64,000 nt of DNA. Origin: Streptomyces sp. OfavH-34-F (lineage in GTDB: Bacteria > Actinomycetota > Actinomycetes > Streptomycetales > Streptomycetaceae). The notes beneath the pieces were generated by a model. It searched no databases, was not told where the DNA came from, and was given only the letters and a program-made list of their open reading frames with translations. Of the stretch, positions 34,231 through 43,065 are shown one piece after another. Position 1 is the stretch's first letter. Every line of letters begins with the position of its first letter. Where the stretch lies: the NCBI RefSeq assembly GCF_022347745.1, contig NZ_JAKRGC010000005.1:1-64000 (forward strand), read 5' to 3'. The translations under genes were made by a program, and so were the position numbers.

Positions 34231-35282
34231 AGATCAAGAAGTGGGTGGTCCGCGAGCACGTCGAGGGCGTACCCGACGTGAACCGGATGTACGAGAAGGT
34301 GGTCGAGGATCTCGACGTGGACCTCGCCCCCGACGAGATGCTCCTGCGCACGCGCTACGTCTCGGTCGACCCCTACCTCCACGGCATCGCACTGGACACC
34401 CCGCGCGGGGCCCACATGGGGGCCGACTCGATCATGGAGGTGCTGGAGGCAGGACCGCTCGCCGCACACCGCCCCGGCGACCTGGTCCAGGGGTTCGGCG
34501 GCTGGCGCTCCCATCTCGTCAGCACCGGCGCCGCCGAACGCTGGCAGACCGGCACCTTCCCCATGGTCTTCCCCGCCTACCGCAGGCTCGACCCCGCCCG
34601 GTACGACGCCGCCCTGCCGCTGCCGACCGCCCTGAGCGTGGTGGGAGGCCCCGGCATGACGGCCTGGGGAACCCTCACCAAGTACATGAGCATCAGACCC
34701 GGCGACACCTTCCTCATCAGCGGGGCGTCCGGCGCGGTGGGTGTACTCGCCGGCCAGCTGGCCGCTCGTGCGGGCGCCCGGGTCATCGGCACCACCTCGT
34801 CCCCGCGGAAGGCGGACGACCTCGCGGCGCTCGGCTTCGACACGGTCCTCATCTACCGGCACGGAGACAGCGCCGAGACCATCGGCAAGGCACTGGCGCG
34901 TGCCGCCCCGGACGGCATCGACCGGTACTTCGACAACCTGGGCGGCACGATCACCGACGCCGTGTTCCCCATGCTCAACATCGGCAGCCAGGTGGCGGTG
35001 TGCTGGCAGTGGGCGACCCAGGTCGGCAACGCCGACGTCGGGCCGCGACTCCTGCCCTACCTCATGTTCCCGCGCGCGACGGTACGGGGGATCTTCTCCC
35101 TGGAGTGGTTCACCGAACAGAACTGGCAGGCGCTCCACACCGAGCTGGGCGGCCTGGTCCGGCGTGGCGAGATCGTCTGCGACCACACCTTCCACCACGG
35201 CTTCGACGCCATCCCCGCCGCCTACGCCAGCCTCTACCGCGACCGCGACACCAACCGCGGGAAAGTACTTGTCGCACTCTGA
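34227..35282 (+). CDS. ftdE: NADP-dependent MDR reductase of PTM cluster
   Basis: This 351-residue member of the medium-chain dehydrogenase/reductase superfamily belongs to the zinc-free branch that includes leukotriene B4 dehydrogenase and curcumin reductase. Features: RYVSVDPYLHG near the N-terminus, GGPGMTAWGTL, the NADP motif SGASGAVGVLAGQLA, and FDNLGGTITDAV. In PTM clusters the corresponding alcohol-dehydrogenase-like enzyme forms the inner six-membered or last ring by reductive cyclisation, so its presence predicts a tricyclic (5/5/6 or 5/6/5) product rather than a bicyclic one. The ATG overlaps the stop of the preceding gene. Confidence 0.92.
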   Translation: MKIKKWVVREHVEGVPDVNRMYEKVVEDLDVDLAPDEMLLRTRYVSVDPYLHGIALDTPRGAHMGADSIMEVLEAGPLAAHRPGDLVQGFGGWRSHLVSTGAAERWQTGTFPMVFPAYRRLDPARYDAALPLPTALSVVGGPGMTAWGTLTKYMSIRPGDTFLISGASGAVGVLAGQLAARAGARVIGTTSSPRKADDLAALGFDTVLIYRHGDSAETIGKALARAAPDGIDRYFDNLGGTITDAVFPMLNIGSQVAVCWQWATQVGNADVGPRLLPYLMFPRATVRGIFSLEWFTEQNWQALHTELGGLVRRGEIVCDHTFHHGFDAIPAAYASLYRDRDTNRGKVLVAL

Positions 35283-35335
35283 CGGCCGGGCCGCCCTCAC
35301 CACGCATCTCCCACCGGCACCACCGAGGAGGCACA

Positions 35336-36541
35336 GTGACCACCCCCCAACACCAGCCTCCGGGCCATGCGGCCCGGGCCCACGTCCCGATGCACGCCCT
35401 CCCCTTCGACGCGCCGGGACCGCCCCGCCCCACCCGGCTCCCCGACGGCTCCCCGGCGTGGCTGGTCAGCCGATACCCCGACGTCCGGCAGGTCCTCTCC
35501 GACCCTCGCTTCGGCCGGGCGCGGCTGTACGGTGACGAGGCCCCCGCCCTATTCGACGCGCCGGACCTCGTGAACAACCCCGACCTGATGTTCAACCAGG
35601 ACGGCCGCGACCACATGATGCTCCGCCGCACCCTGCGCCGCGCCTTCACCCCCAGGGTGGTCGCCCGCTGGAGGCCGTGGATCACCGAGATCGTGAAACA
35701 ACTCCTCCACGAAATGGCGTGCCGGCCGCAGCCCGCAGACGTGGTGGAGTCGTTCACCTTCCCGCTGCCGGTGGCCGTCATCAGCCGGCTGATGGGACTC
35801 GACCCGTCGGTCCGGCACCGGCTGCGCCACTGGGCCGAGCACGCCTTCTCGGACGGCTCCCACGACGAGAAGCAAGTGGAGGACGCCCTAAGGGATTTCA
35901 GCGCGTTCGGGTCCGCGATCCTCGACGAACGGCGCCGGACGCCCGGTGACGACCTGATCAGCGGCATCGTCCGTGCGGCCGACGAGGAAGGCGGCCTCCC
36001 CGAAGCCCAACTGGTGAGCCTGGTGTGCGGCCTCGTCGTCGGCGGCCATGACAGCACGATGACCATGCTCGGCAACGGCCTGCTCTACCTCCTCGGCGAA
36101 CGGCCCGAGACCTGGCACCGGCTGGGCACGGACGAGGAAGCCGCCGGCACCGTGGCGGACCGGCTGATCCACCTCGTCCCGCTCGGAGACGACCGGGGCT
36201 CCGCACGCCGCGCATCGGAGCAGGTGGTGATCGGCGGCGTGACGATCCCGGCGGGGGCCGTCGTCCTCGCGGACTGCGCCATGGCCAACCGCGACCCGGA
36301 CGTCTTCCCGACCCGCCTGCACGACGGACTCTTCACTCCGCTGGAGGCGCCCACCCTCTCCTTCGGAGCGGGAGCCCACTACTGCCTCGGAACGTGGCTG
36401 GCCCGGGCGGAACTCCAGATCGCCCTGCACCACCTGGCCGCCCGCTTCCCGGGCCTGCGCCTCGCGGAGCCCACACGATCCGTCACCTGGCGCACCGGAA
36501 GCACATCCCGCAGCCCCCGGAGCCTCGCCGTCACCTGGTGA
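35336..36541 (+). CDS. ftdF: Cytochrome P450 of PTM cluster
   Basis: This 401-residue P450 starts at a GTG with GAGGAGG upstream, 53 bases after the reductase gene. The I-helix motif is VVGGHDST (about 231-238), and the haem loop FGAGAHYCLG gives the cysteine ligand Cys350. The K-helix region, normally containing ExxR, reads VADRLIHLVPLG at 273-284; there is no ExxR, a rare loss also known from CYP157 enzymes. PTM P450s add late oxidations (hydroxyl, ketone or epoxide) to the ring system. Last gene of the operon; it converges on the SARP gene. Oxidation site and product are not predictable. Confidence 0.9.
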   Translation: MTTPQHQPPGHAARAHVPMHALPFDAPGPPRPTRLPDGSPAWLVSRYPDVRQVLSDPRFGRARLYGDEAPALFDAPDLVNNPDLMFNQDGRDHMMLRRTLRRAFTPRVVARWRPWITEIVKQLLHEMACRPQPADVVESFTFPLPVAVISRLMGLDPSVRHRLRHWAEHAFSDGSHDEKQVEDALRDFSAFGSAILDERRRTPGDDLISGIVRAADEEGGLPEAQLVSLVCGLVVGGHDSTMTMLGNGLLYLLGERPETWHRLGTDEEAAGTVADRLIHLVPLGDDRGSARRASEQVVIGGVTIPAGAVVLADCAMANRDPDVFPTRLHDGLFTPLEAPTLSFGAGAHYCLGTWLARAELQIALHHLAARFPGLRLAEPTRSVTWRTGSTSRSPRSLAVTW

Positions 36542-36631
36542 CGCCCTCCGTCCCGCACGAGACCGACGGGCCACAGGCAGGGGCGGCGGCGGCTTTCGGG
36601 GTGACCGAGACATCCCCTGCGGGACACCGCT

Positions 36632-39466
36632 CTAGCGGACCGGGTCGGGGCCAAGTTCATCGAGCTTGCCGCGGAGTTCGCCTGCGGAGGGGTGGCCGAT
36701 TTCCTCGGCGATCTCCAGGGCGCGCAGCCAGGCACTCCGGGCCGCCTCGATGTCGGCGGTGGCGAGATGCGTGTCGCCGAGGTGCCCGAGGATCTCCGTC
36801 TCCCCGTAGCGGTCCCCGGACCCGCGGTCCAGGGCGAGGGCCTTCCCGTAGCAGTCGAGGGCGTCGCCGTACTGGGCGAGGTGGTGGTGGGCGCAGCCGA
36901 GGCTGTCCCACGCCCCCGCCTCGCCGTGCCGGTCGCCGATGTCCCGATTGAGCTCCACAGCCTGTACGCAGTAGTGGAGCGCCGTGTGGTGGTCGCCGAG
37001 CGCGCTGCGCAGCCAGCCCGCGTTGTTGAGCGCCCGGGCCTGACCGATCCGATGGCCGGTCCGCCGGTAGCGGGCCAGCGCCTGCATGGTGTGGTCGAGC
37101 GCGTCCTGCTGATGGTCGCGCTGCGTACACACCCAGCCGAGACCGCGATGGGTGTGGGCCTGACCGTTCTCGTCACCGAGGACGGTGTACAGGTCCAGGG
37201 CCCGGCGGAAGTGGGCCTCGCCTTCATCGAGCAGACCCGTCTGCGTGTGCACACCGCCGAGGCTGCGGTGCGCCGAAGCCTGCCAGGACAGATCGCCCAG
37301 CCGCTCGGCCGCTTCCAGGGCGACGCGCTGGCTCGCCGCCCAGTCGTGCCAGTGTCCGCGGTAGTCGAAAAACGTCTCCAGAGCCCAGGCCAGTTCACAG
37401 ACCCGCAGGTCATGGCCTGCCCTGACGGCCAGACCGATGGTCGCCGACAGCACGGCATGCTCGCGGGTGAACCAGGCGAGGGCCGCCTCATGATCGGCCA
37501 GGACCTCAGGCACGACCCCGGCCCGGGCATCGGTGAGCTGGACGGAGTCCCGGTGCGGGTCGAGGAGACCCGCCGCCGTGTGGGCGGTGTGGATGGAGAA
37601 GTCCACCAGCCTTCCCACCGCCTCGTCGACACTCCCATGCTCCCCGTGCGAGGCCGATTCCTCCCGCGCCCGTTCCGCCGCGTAGAGGCGGAGGAGGTCG
37701 TGCAGCCGGTATCGCCCGGGCGCGGTCTGCTGGAGCAGGTGCGCGTTCTCCAACTCCTGCAGGGCCGCCCGCACGGCCGCCGCCGGCCGGGCGACCAAAC
37801 TACCGATGGCGCTCCGTCCGGTTTCCGGCCCCGGAGCCAGCCCCAGGAGCCGGAACACCTCCGCCGCCCCGGAGTTCAGGTCCCGGTACGACACCGTGAA
37901 CGCCGCCCGCACATCGGCTGTCAGATCACCCGCGCCCAGCGCGTCGAGGCGCGCCGACTCGTCCGCAAGCTCCTCGGCCAGGACGGCCAGCGGAAAATCC
38001 GGATGGACCGTCGCACGGGCCCCGACCACACTGAGCGCCAGCGGCAGCCCCGCGCAGTGGGCCAGCAGCGCGGCGACGGCCGTCGGCTCGCCCGCCACCC
38101 GGTCCGGCCCCGCGTAGTGCGCCAACAGGTCCCGCGCTTCGGCGTCGTTCAGCACATCGAGGGTGAGCAGCCGGGCCCCGTGCGCGCCCGCCAGACCGGC
38201 GAGCTGGCGGCGACTGGTGACCAGCACCGCACACGAGGTGCTGCCGGGAAGCAGGGCGGCCGCCTGCTCGGCGTTGGCGGCGTTGTCCAGCACGATCAGC
38301 ATCCGACGCCCCTGCATCAGGCTCCGGTACAGCCCGAGCTGCGCCTGCGCGTCCAGGGGGACGGACCCCGAATCGACACCCAGCGCGTCGAGGAACCCCC
38401 GCACGACCACGGCGGGTGCCACGGGTTTCTCGACCGGATCGAAGCCGCGCAGGTCCACATACAACTGGCCGTCCGGGAAGCGGTCGAGGTTCCGGTGCGC
38501 CCAATGGAGCGCCAGACGCGTCTTCCCGATCCCGCTGCCGCCGCCGATCACGGACACCGCCATGGAACCATCCGGTTCCCCCGCCAAGTCCAGCGCCCGG
38601 TCGAGCGCGGTGAGCTGCCGATGCCGTCCGATGAACCAGCGCGGAGCGGCCGGCAGCTGCCGCGGGGTCGGCACGTTCGACCGTGGGAGTGGGGCAGGGG
38701 AGGGAGCGGCGCTACGGGCCGGGGCGGGCAGGTCCAGTTCCGGATCGCCGTTGAGAATCCGCTGGTGCAGCCGCTGCAGCGGTGCTCCCGGATCGACGCC
38801 CAGTTCCTCCGCGAGCCGCCGCCGTATGCCGTGGTAACCGGTCAGGGCGTCGGCCGGTCGGCCACTGCGGTACAGGGCGAGGACGAGTTGGGCGGCCACC
38901 CGCTCGTCCAGCGGGTGCTCCTCGGCACGGGCGGTGAGCGTGGGGAGCAGTTCACCGTGCTCACCGCACCGTAATCGGATGTCCGTGCCGTCCAGCTCCG
39001 CAGCGAATCGCGTGCGTTCCAGTACGTGGCGCAGATCGTGGAACCAGGGGGTCTCCACGGCGGCGAACGGCTCGCCCCGCCACAGTTCCAGGGCCTGCCG
39101 CATCAGCGCCGACGCTCGCTCGTCGTCCGCCGCACGGGCCGCTTCGACCAGATCGCCGAACCGGTGGACATCCACGGACAGCGGATCCGCCTCCAGGAGG
39201 TAGCCCCCGGGCTGGCGCACGATACTCACTCCCGGCGGACCGCTCAGAGCACCGCGCAGCCGGGACACATAGCCGTACAGCGTCCCCTTGGCCCGCTGGG
39301 GCGCCCGGTCCCCCCAGACTCGGACGACGAGCTCATCGACCGGCACCGCCCGGTTGACGTCGACCAGCAGCGCTGCCAGCACACACCGCTGCCGGAGATG
39401 GCCCACCTCTGCCCTACGGCCGTCGAAGAGTGCCTCGATCGTGCCCAGCACGCGGAACTCCCACAC
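36632..39466 (-). CDS. SARP-family regulator with NB-ARC and TPR domains (AfsR-like)
   Basis: This 944-residue protein starts from the GTG at 39466 (GGAGGGGG just upstream); an in-frame extension further up has no ribosome site. Domains: OmpR-type winged helix (about 1-95, EFRVLGTIEALFDGRRAEVG onward), BTAD (about 100-245, DVHRFGDLVEAARAADDERA), NB-ARC ATPase (about 280-520, P-loop GGGSGIGKTRLALHW, RMLIVLDNAANAEQ), and TPR repeats in the last 300 residues (RSLGGVHTQTGLLDEGEAHF and similar). SARPs activate antibiotic genes from direct repeats. A TTA codon (38972-38974, codon 165) suggests bldA dependence. It converges on the PTM operon; whether it regulates that operon is inference. Confidence 0.93.
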   Translation of the reverse strand: MWEFRVLGTIEALFDGRRAEVGHLRQRCVLAALLVDVNRAVPVDELVVRVWGDRAPQRAKGTLYGYVSRLRGALSGPPGVSIVRQPGGYLLEADPLSVDVHRFGDLVEAARAADDERASALMRQALELWRGEPFAAVETPWFHDLRHVLERTRFAAELDGTDIRLRCGEHGELLPTLTARAEEHPLDERVAAQLVLALYRSGRPADALTGYHGIRRRLAEELGVDPGAPLQRLHQRILNGDPELDLPAPARSAAPSPAPLPRSNVPTPRQLPAAPRWFIGRHRQLTALDRALDLAGEPDGSMAVSVIGGGSGIGKTRLALHWAHRNLDRFPDGQLYVDLRGFDPVEKPVAPAVVVRGFLDALGVDSGSVPLDAQAQLGLYRSLMQGRRMLIVLDNAANAEQAAALLPGSTSCAVLVTSRRQLAGLAGAHGARLLTLDVLNDAEARDLLAHYAGPDRVAGEPTAVAALLAHCAGLPLALSVVGARATVHPDFPLAVLAEELADESARLDALGAGDLTADVRAAFTVSYRDLNSGAAEVFRLLGLAPGPETGRSAIGSLVARPAAAVRAALQELENAHLLQQTAPGRYRLHDLLRLYAAERAREESASHGEHGSVDEAVGRLVDFSIHTAHTAAGLLDPHRDSVQLTDARAGVVPEVLADHEAALAWFTREHAVLSATIGLAVRAGHDLRVCELAWALETFFDYRGHWHDWAASQRVALEAAERLGDLSWQASAHRSLGGVHTQTGLLDEGEAHFRRALDLYTVLGDENGQAHTHRGLGWVCTQRDHQQDALDHTMQALARYRRTGHRIGQARALNNAGWLRSALGDHHTALHYCVQAVELNRDIGDRHGEAGAWDSLGCAHHHLAQYGDALDCYGKALALDRGSGDRYGETEILGHLGDTHLATADIEAARSAWLRALEIAEEIGHPSAGELRGKLDELGPDPVR

Positions 39467-39632
39467 GTGAACCCCCTCCACCCGCGGCAGCGTAGCCAGC
39501 GGGCGGTCGTGCCGAACAGGCGATTCAAGGTCGTCCCAAGGTTTGTCCCCGGCCAGTCGCGAACAGTGGTGTCCGCCGGCGGGAAAGCCCGCCGGACGAG
39601 CCGGGCGAGCTGACGGAAGGCAGGGAAGCGCG

Positions 39633-40538
39633 ATGCGACGACGTACCGGCCGGATGGCCGCGGTGGCCGTGATCCTGATGTACGGCGTCGTGGGATGCGG
39701 TGCGCCGCAGGGCCACGAGGACTCCGCGCCGTACCTGCCCCCCGTACCGCCGCCGAGGCCGGGCACCGCCCTGCCCCTCGACGCCTACCAGCCCTCTCCC
39801 GACCAGCAGGCACGGTCGGACCGTGCCCAGGCGACGCTGGAGCGTGCGTGCCTCGCCCGCTTCGGACTGCGATGGGAGGGGCCGGAGAAGACGGCCCTGG
39901 AGTTCGGCCCACGGGCGATCGCTTCGGAGCGGGCCGACCGGTTCGGGGTGGTGGACGAGGACGAAGCCGCGCGCTACGGATACCGGCCGCCACCCTGGAG
40001 CACACGCAACCCCCAGGTGCGCGCCGCCCTCACCGGGCACCACCACAACCCACCGCCCGAGGTGGAGAAGGTGCTGTACGGACTGGCCCCGGAGCACGAA
40101 GGCCGGCGCGTCCCGGACGGCGGGTGCCGGGCCGAGGCGGCCAAGGAGCTCATGAGAGGCGCACCCCAGGCCGACCGGAGTCTTCCCCTGCGGCTGGCGC
40201 AGCAGGTCGCAGCCTCCCGTGCCCGTGACCCCCGGCTGGTCCAGGCGCTGCGCGCGTGGACCACCTGCATGGCGCGGCTCGGACACCCGTACGCCTCCCC
40301 GGCGGCTGCGGCACAGGACCGGCGCTGGAAGCAGGACGAGCCGCCCACCGAAGCCGAGCGCCTCGTGGCCCGGGCCGATGTCCGATGCCGCCAGGAGACG
40401 CGGTACCTGCCCACCCTCATCGCCGTGACGGCGAAGCACCAGCGCGAGCTGATCGACCGTCACGCCCTCGAACTCGGCCGACTGAAGCGCCTGGAGGACA
40501 TCCGGGTGCACAACGTCGCCGCGGTGCTCTCCGCGTGA
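39633..40538 (+). CDS. Putative lipoprotein, cysteine-containing, unknown function
   Basis: This 301-residue protein starts from the ATG at 39633, with AGGGAA upstream. The signal MRRRTGRMAAVAVILMYGVV ends in the lipobox GVVGC, placing lipidated Cys at 22. The mature protein contains a proline-rich linker (APYLPPVPPPRPG), then a helical region with spaced cysteines (ERACLARF, GGCRAEAAK, WTTCMARLG, DVRCRQETRY), a pattern common in actinomycete surface lipoproteins of unknown role. It is divergent from the SARP gene. Function not recognised. Confidence 0.75.
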   Translation: MRRRTGRMAAVAVILMYGVVGCGAPQGHEDSAPYLPPVPPPRPGTALPLDAYQPSPDQQARSDRAQATLERACLARFGLRWEGPEKTALEFGPRAIASERADRFGVVDEDEAARYGYRPPPWSTRNPQVRAALTGHHHNPPPEVEKVLYGLAPEHEGRRVPDGGCRAEAAKELMRGAPQADRSLPLRLAQQVAASRARDPRLVQALRAWTTCMARLGHPYASPAAAAQDRRWKQDEPPTEAERLVARADVRCRQETRYLPTLIAVTAKHQRELIDRHALELGRLKRLEDIRVHNVAAVLSA

Positions 40539-40584
40539 GAGCGAGCAGAAGAAAACCGATCCGGAATCGAAGAGAGGACCTACC

Positions 40585-40947
40585 ATGCGAAAGACCCTCA
40601 CAGCCGTGCTCGGCGCGTTGACGATCAGCGCGGCATCCGCCGCACTGTGGGCCGCGCCGGCGAGCGCGAGCGATGTCAGCCAGGGATCCGACTACGCGTC
40701 GCACTCCTACGACGGCAGGTACTTCGAGTACTGCGACTACGAGGGCGACAACCACTCGGTGTGGGTCAATTACTACACCGACGCGTCGACCGCCATGAAG
40801 TCGTCGCCCACGGTCAACGGCGCCGGCAACTGCAACGCGATGTACCCGAACGGCGTCCTCACCAACCTCCGCGTGGTCGAGGACAACCCCGCCAGCAGCA
40901 CCAACTACTACGGCTCCTGGCACGGCTACCCGGTCGCAGGCTCGTAA
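40585..40947 (+). CDS. Small secreted protein, unknown function
   Basis: This 120-residue protein starts at an ATG with AGAGGAC upstream. Signal peptide: MRKTLTAVLGALTISAASAA then LWAAPASA, cleavage probably after ASA. The mature 91 residues are rich in Tyr, Asn, Asp and Ser and contain two cysteines (YCDYEG and GNCNAMYP). It follows the lipoprotein gene by 46 bases on the same strand and is followed by a strong hairpin terminator, so the two may be co-transcribed. Function not recognised. Confidence 0.75.
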   Translation: MRKTLTAVLGALTISAASAALWAAPASASDVSQGSDYASHSYDGRYFEYCDYEGDNHSVWVNYYTDASTAMKSSPTVNGAGNCNAMYPNGVLTNLRVVEDNPASSTNYYGSWHGYPVAGS

Positions 40948-40970
40948 GCACAGCGCCGGAACACACGGCA

Positions 40971-41009
40971 CTGAGGAACGGTGGGACCACGGGGCCCACC
41001 GTTCCTCAG
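40971..41009. terminator. Perfect 15-bp hairpin terminator
   Basis: CTGAGGAACGGTGGG at 40971-40985 pairs with all 15 bases of CCCACCGTTCCTCAG at 40995-41009 across a 9-base loop. It follows the small secreted-protein gene and faces the convergent gene ending at 41057, so it may act in both directions. Confidence 0.8.
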
Positions 41010-41056
41010 CAGCACCACCCACAGCCCGTCATCGACGCCCCACGGTCTCCGCCCGC

Positions 41057-41617
41057 TCAGCTGTCACAGCCATCGATGTCGTCGTCACAACCCTCCACCG
41101 CGTCCCGGGCGATGGTGTCCAGGCGCCACAGGATCAGGCCGGTGCCGTTCTCGACCGGGTCGACCTGTGCGGTGAACGACTCACCTGCGGGGATGCTGAA
41201 CCGGTCGGCTTCCCGGTCCCCGCACCCGATCCCGTACGCCTGCTCCTGATCGCCGCGCGACAGGGTGAGGGTGAGTTCCTCGATCCCGTACGTGTCACAG
41301 GTGATGCTGAGGAGGTACGGCCGGTCGCCGTGCGCTGTGTGCTTCCTGTCCATGCCGCTCGCGACGAACGTGCTCGCGGTGTCGACGAGTTCTGGACGCG
41401 CGTCGCTGTCGGAGGCCGCCCCCAGAGCACGCTCCGCCCGCCGCATCGCATCATCCGGCTCCCAGGCCCGGGCGCTGTCACCCGTCAGATGGTGGCGGGG
41501 GGTAGTTGTCGCAGACGATCGCAGTGCCTGCGCAGACAGCAGCACCTTTCGGGCCCGCCGCCAGGTCGGCCAGCCCCGAAGGCGTCTGAGTACCCGGATG
41601 GTGAAGCGCAGGGCCAA
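41057..41617 (-). CDS. Hypothetical protein with acidic cysteine-containing C-terminus
   Basis: The reliable part is residues 58-186 (ATG at 41446): RPYLLSITCDTYGIEELTLT, AYGIGCGDREADRFSIPAG, TGLILWRLDTIARDAVEG and the ending CDDDIDGCDS, which resembles exported beta-rich proteins of actinomycetes. The in-frame N-terminal extension to 41617 is basic (RVLRRLRGWPTWRRARKVLL) with no signal peptide. A run of six G at about 41497 lies where a frameshift could have separated the true N-terminus, so the gene may be damaged. The start is uncertain; function not recognised. Confidence 0.5.
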   Translation of the reverse strand: MALRFTIRVLRRLRGWPTWRRARKVLLSAQALRSSATTTPRHHLTGDSARAWEPDDAMRRAERALGAASDSDARPELVDTASTFVASGMDRKHTAHGDRPYLLSITCDTYGIEELTLTLSRGDQEQAYGIGCGDREADRFSIPAGESFTAQVDPVENGTGLILWRLDTIARDAVEGCDDDIDGCDS

Positions 41618-41662
41618 GAAGGCCTCCGGGTGGCGCGGTCCGGAGGCTGAGTGCTGTGTGGG

Positions 41663-42445
41663 TCAGTTGCGTCCGGCCATGACGCCGCCGTCGACGTCCC
41701 AGATTGCGCCGGTGACCCAGTCGGTCTGGTTGGACAGGAGGAAGGCGACGGTGGCGGCGACATCGTCGGCGGTGCCGGTGCGGCCGATCGGGTGGAAGGA
41801 GTCGAAGCCGTTCATGGTGGAGTCCATCTCCGCCTTGGGGATGAACTCCTCGTAGATCGGGGTGCGCACGACGGCGGGGGCGACGGCGTTGGCGCGGATG
41901 CCGTGCGGGGCGAGCTCCATCGCGAGGTGCTGGGTCAGGGAGTGCAGTGCGGCCTTGGCCATCGAGTAGGCCGAGGAGGGGGTGGCGGCGATGGCCTGGT
42001 GGGCCCACATGGAGCCGATGTTGACGATGGCGCCCCTCGCGCTGCGCTCGATCATGTTGGCCGCGACGGTCTGGGTGAGGAAGAAGAAGGCTCGGTTGAG
42101 GCCCTGGTATCGGTCGTAGTCTGCGGCCGTGTGTTCCAGGAAGGGCTTGGGGGCGAAGACGCCGGCGGCGTTGACCAGCAGGGTGGCGTCGGCGTGCTCC
42201 TCGGTGAGGGTGGTGCGCAGGCGGTCGACGGCTGCGGGGTCGGTGAGGTCGGCGGCCAGGCCGACAACCGTGCCGTGGGAGGACAGAGCGGTGGCTGCCT
42301 GGTCGGCGCTGGACTGGGTGCGGCCGGTGACGACGGCGGTGCCGCCGGCGTCGAGGACGTGGGCCGCGACGGCCTGCCCCATGCCGCTGGTGCCGCCGAT
42401 GACGATGACCTTCTGGCCGGTGAAGTCGAGGGTGGTGCTGGACAT
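41663..42445 (-). CDS. Short-chain dehydrogenase/reductase
   Basis: This 260-residue classical SDR starts from the ATG at 42445, preceded by CAGGAG. The cofactor motif is GGTSGMG, the NAG-type motif is LLVNAAGVF, and the catalytic Ser-Tyr-Lys are in NIGSMWAH and [21 protein letters not shown] is the usual C-terminal end. Substrate unknown. It lies immediately downstream of a broken AhpD-like gene on the same strand, suggesting that the two once formed an oxidoreductase operon. Confidence 0.92.
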   Translation of the reverse strand: MSSTTLDFTGQKVIVIGGTSGMGQAVAAHVLDAGGTAVVTGRTQSSADQAATALSSHGTVVGLAADLTDPAAVDRLRTTLTEEHADATLLVNAAGVFAPKPFLEHTAADYDRYQGLNRAFFFLTQTVAANMIERSARGAIVNIGSMWAHQAIAATPSSAYSMAKAALHSLTQHLAMELAPHGIRANAVAPAVVRTPIYEEFIPKAEMDSTMNGFDSFHPIGRTGTADDVAATVAFLLSNQTDWVTGAIWDVDGGVMAGRN

Positions 42446-42552
42446 GTGGTGCTCCTGATTCAGGTGGTGTCGTGAAGGGGGGAGGGTGGTCAAGGGGCAG
42501 GCTCGGTAGCCGCGGTGCTCGGTCGGCTCAAGGTCTCCCAGGTACGGGAGAC

Positions 42553-42960
42553 TCAGATGGCCAGTGCCACGAGGAAGCGCGAGACCATGTCGCAGGCCGC
42601 GACGGTGGCGACCGCTTCGACTGTCTGGGCTTCACCGAACAGGCGCTTGACCTCTTCGATGACGTCGGCATCGACCTCGACCTGTCGGGGTGGACTGATC
42701 GGTCACGGCAAGCAGGGCGCGCTCTTCTTCGTTGAAGAGGCCGCTGTCCGCGGCATCCCTCTTGAGGGCTTCGCACTCGTCTTCCGTACCGCCTGCCTGC
42801 AGGTACGCCGGATAGTGGACGCCCACTCGAAGTCGGCATGGGTGAGCACGGCCACGTGCAGCATGATCAGTTCGCCGTATTCCAACGACAGGTCGACCCG
42901 CGAGGAGTGGGGGCGGGGGAGCGGGGAGACTGTGGTCCTGCCAGGGGAGTGGCTCGCACG
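42553..42960 (-). pseudogene. Carboxymuconolactone decarboxylase (AhpD-like) family pseudogene
   Basis: Successive parts of one family are read in three frames: YGELIMLHVAVLTHADFEW (about 42880-42822), then LKRDAADSGLFNEEERALL, then [20 protein letters not shown] ending at the TGA (42553-42555). These match in order the N-terminal, middle and C-terminal parts of AhpD/CMD-like proteins, but the two frame changes break the gene. No clear start codon remains. The CxxC of true AhpD is not seen. A double sequencing error is possible but less likely. Confidence 0.65.
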
Positions 42961-43065
42961 TCACTCACGTTGTGCTCCTCGATGATGCACCGGCCCACGA
43001 CGAGGATCGGGGCGTCGCCGGTGGTGCATTGCTGCCGGCTTCGCCTGGGCGAAGGCGGCAGGTGG

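Noticed and set aside
39543-39633. Extended N-terminus of the lipoprotein at 39633
   Set aside because: The signal peptide begins exactly at the ATG at 39633, which has AGGGAA upstream.
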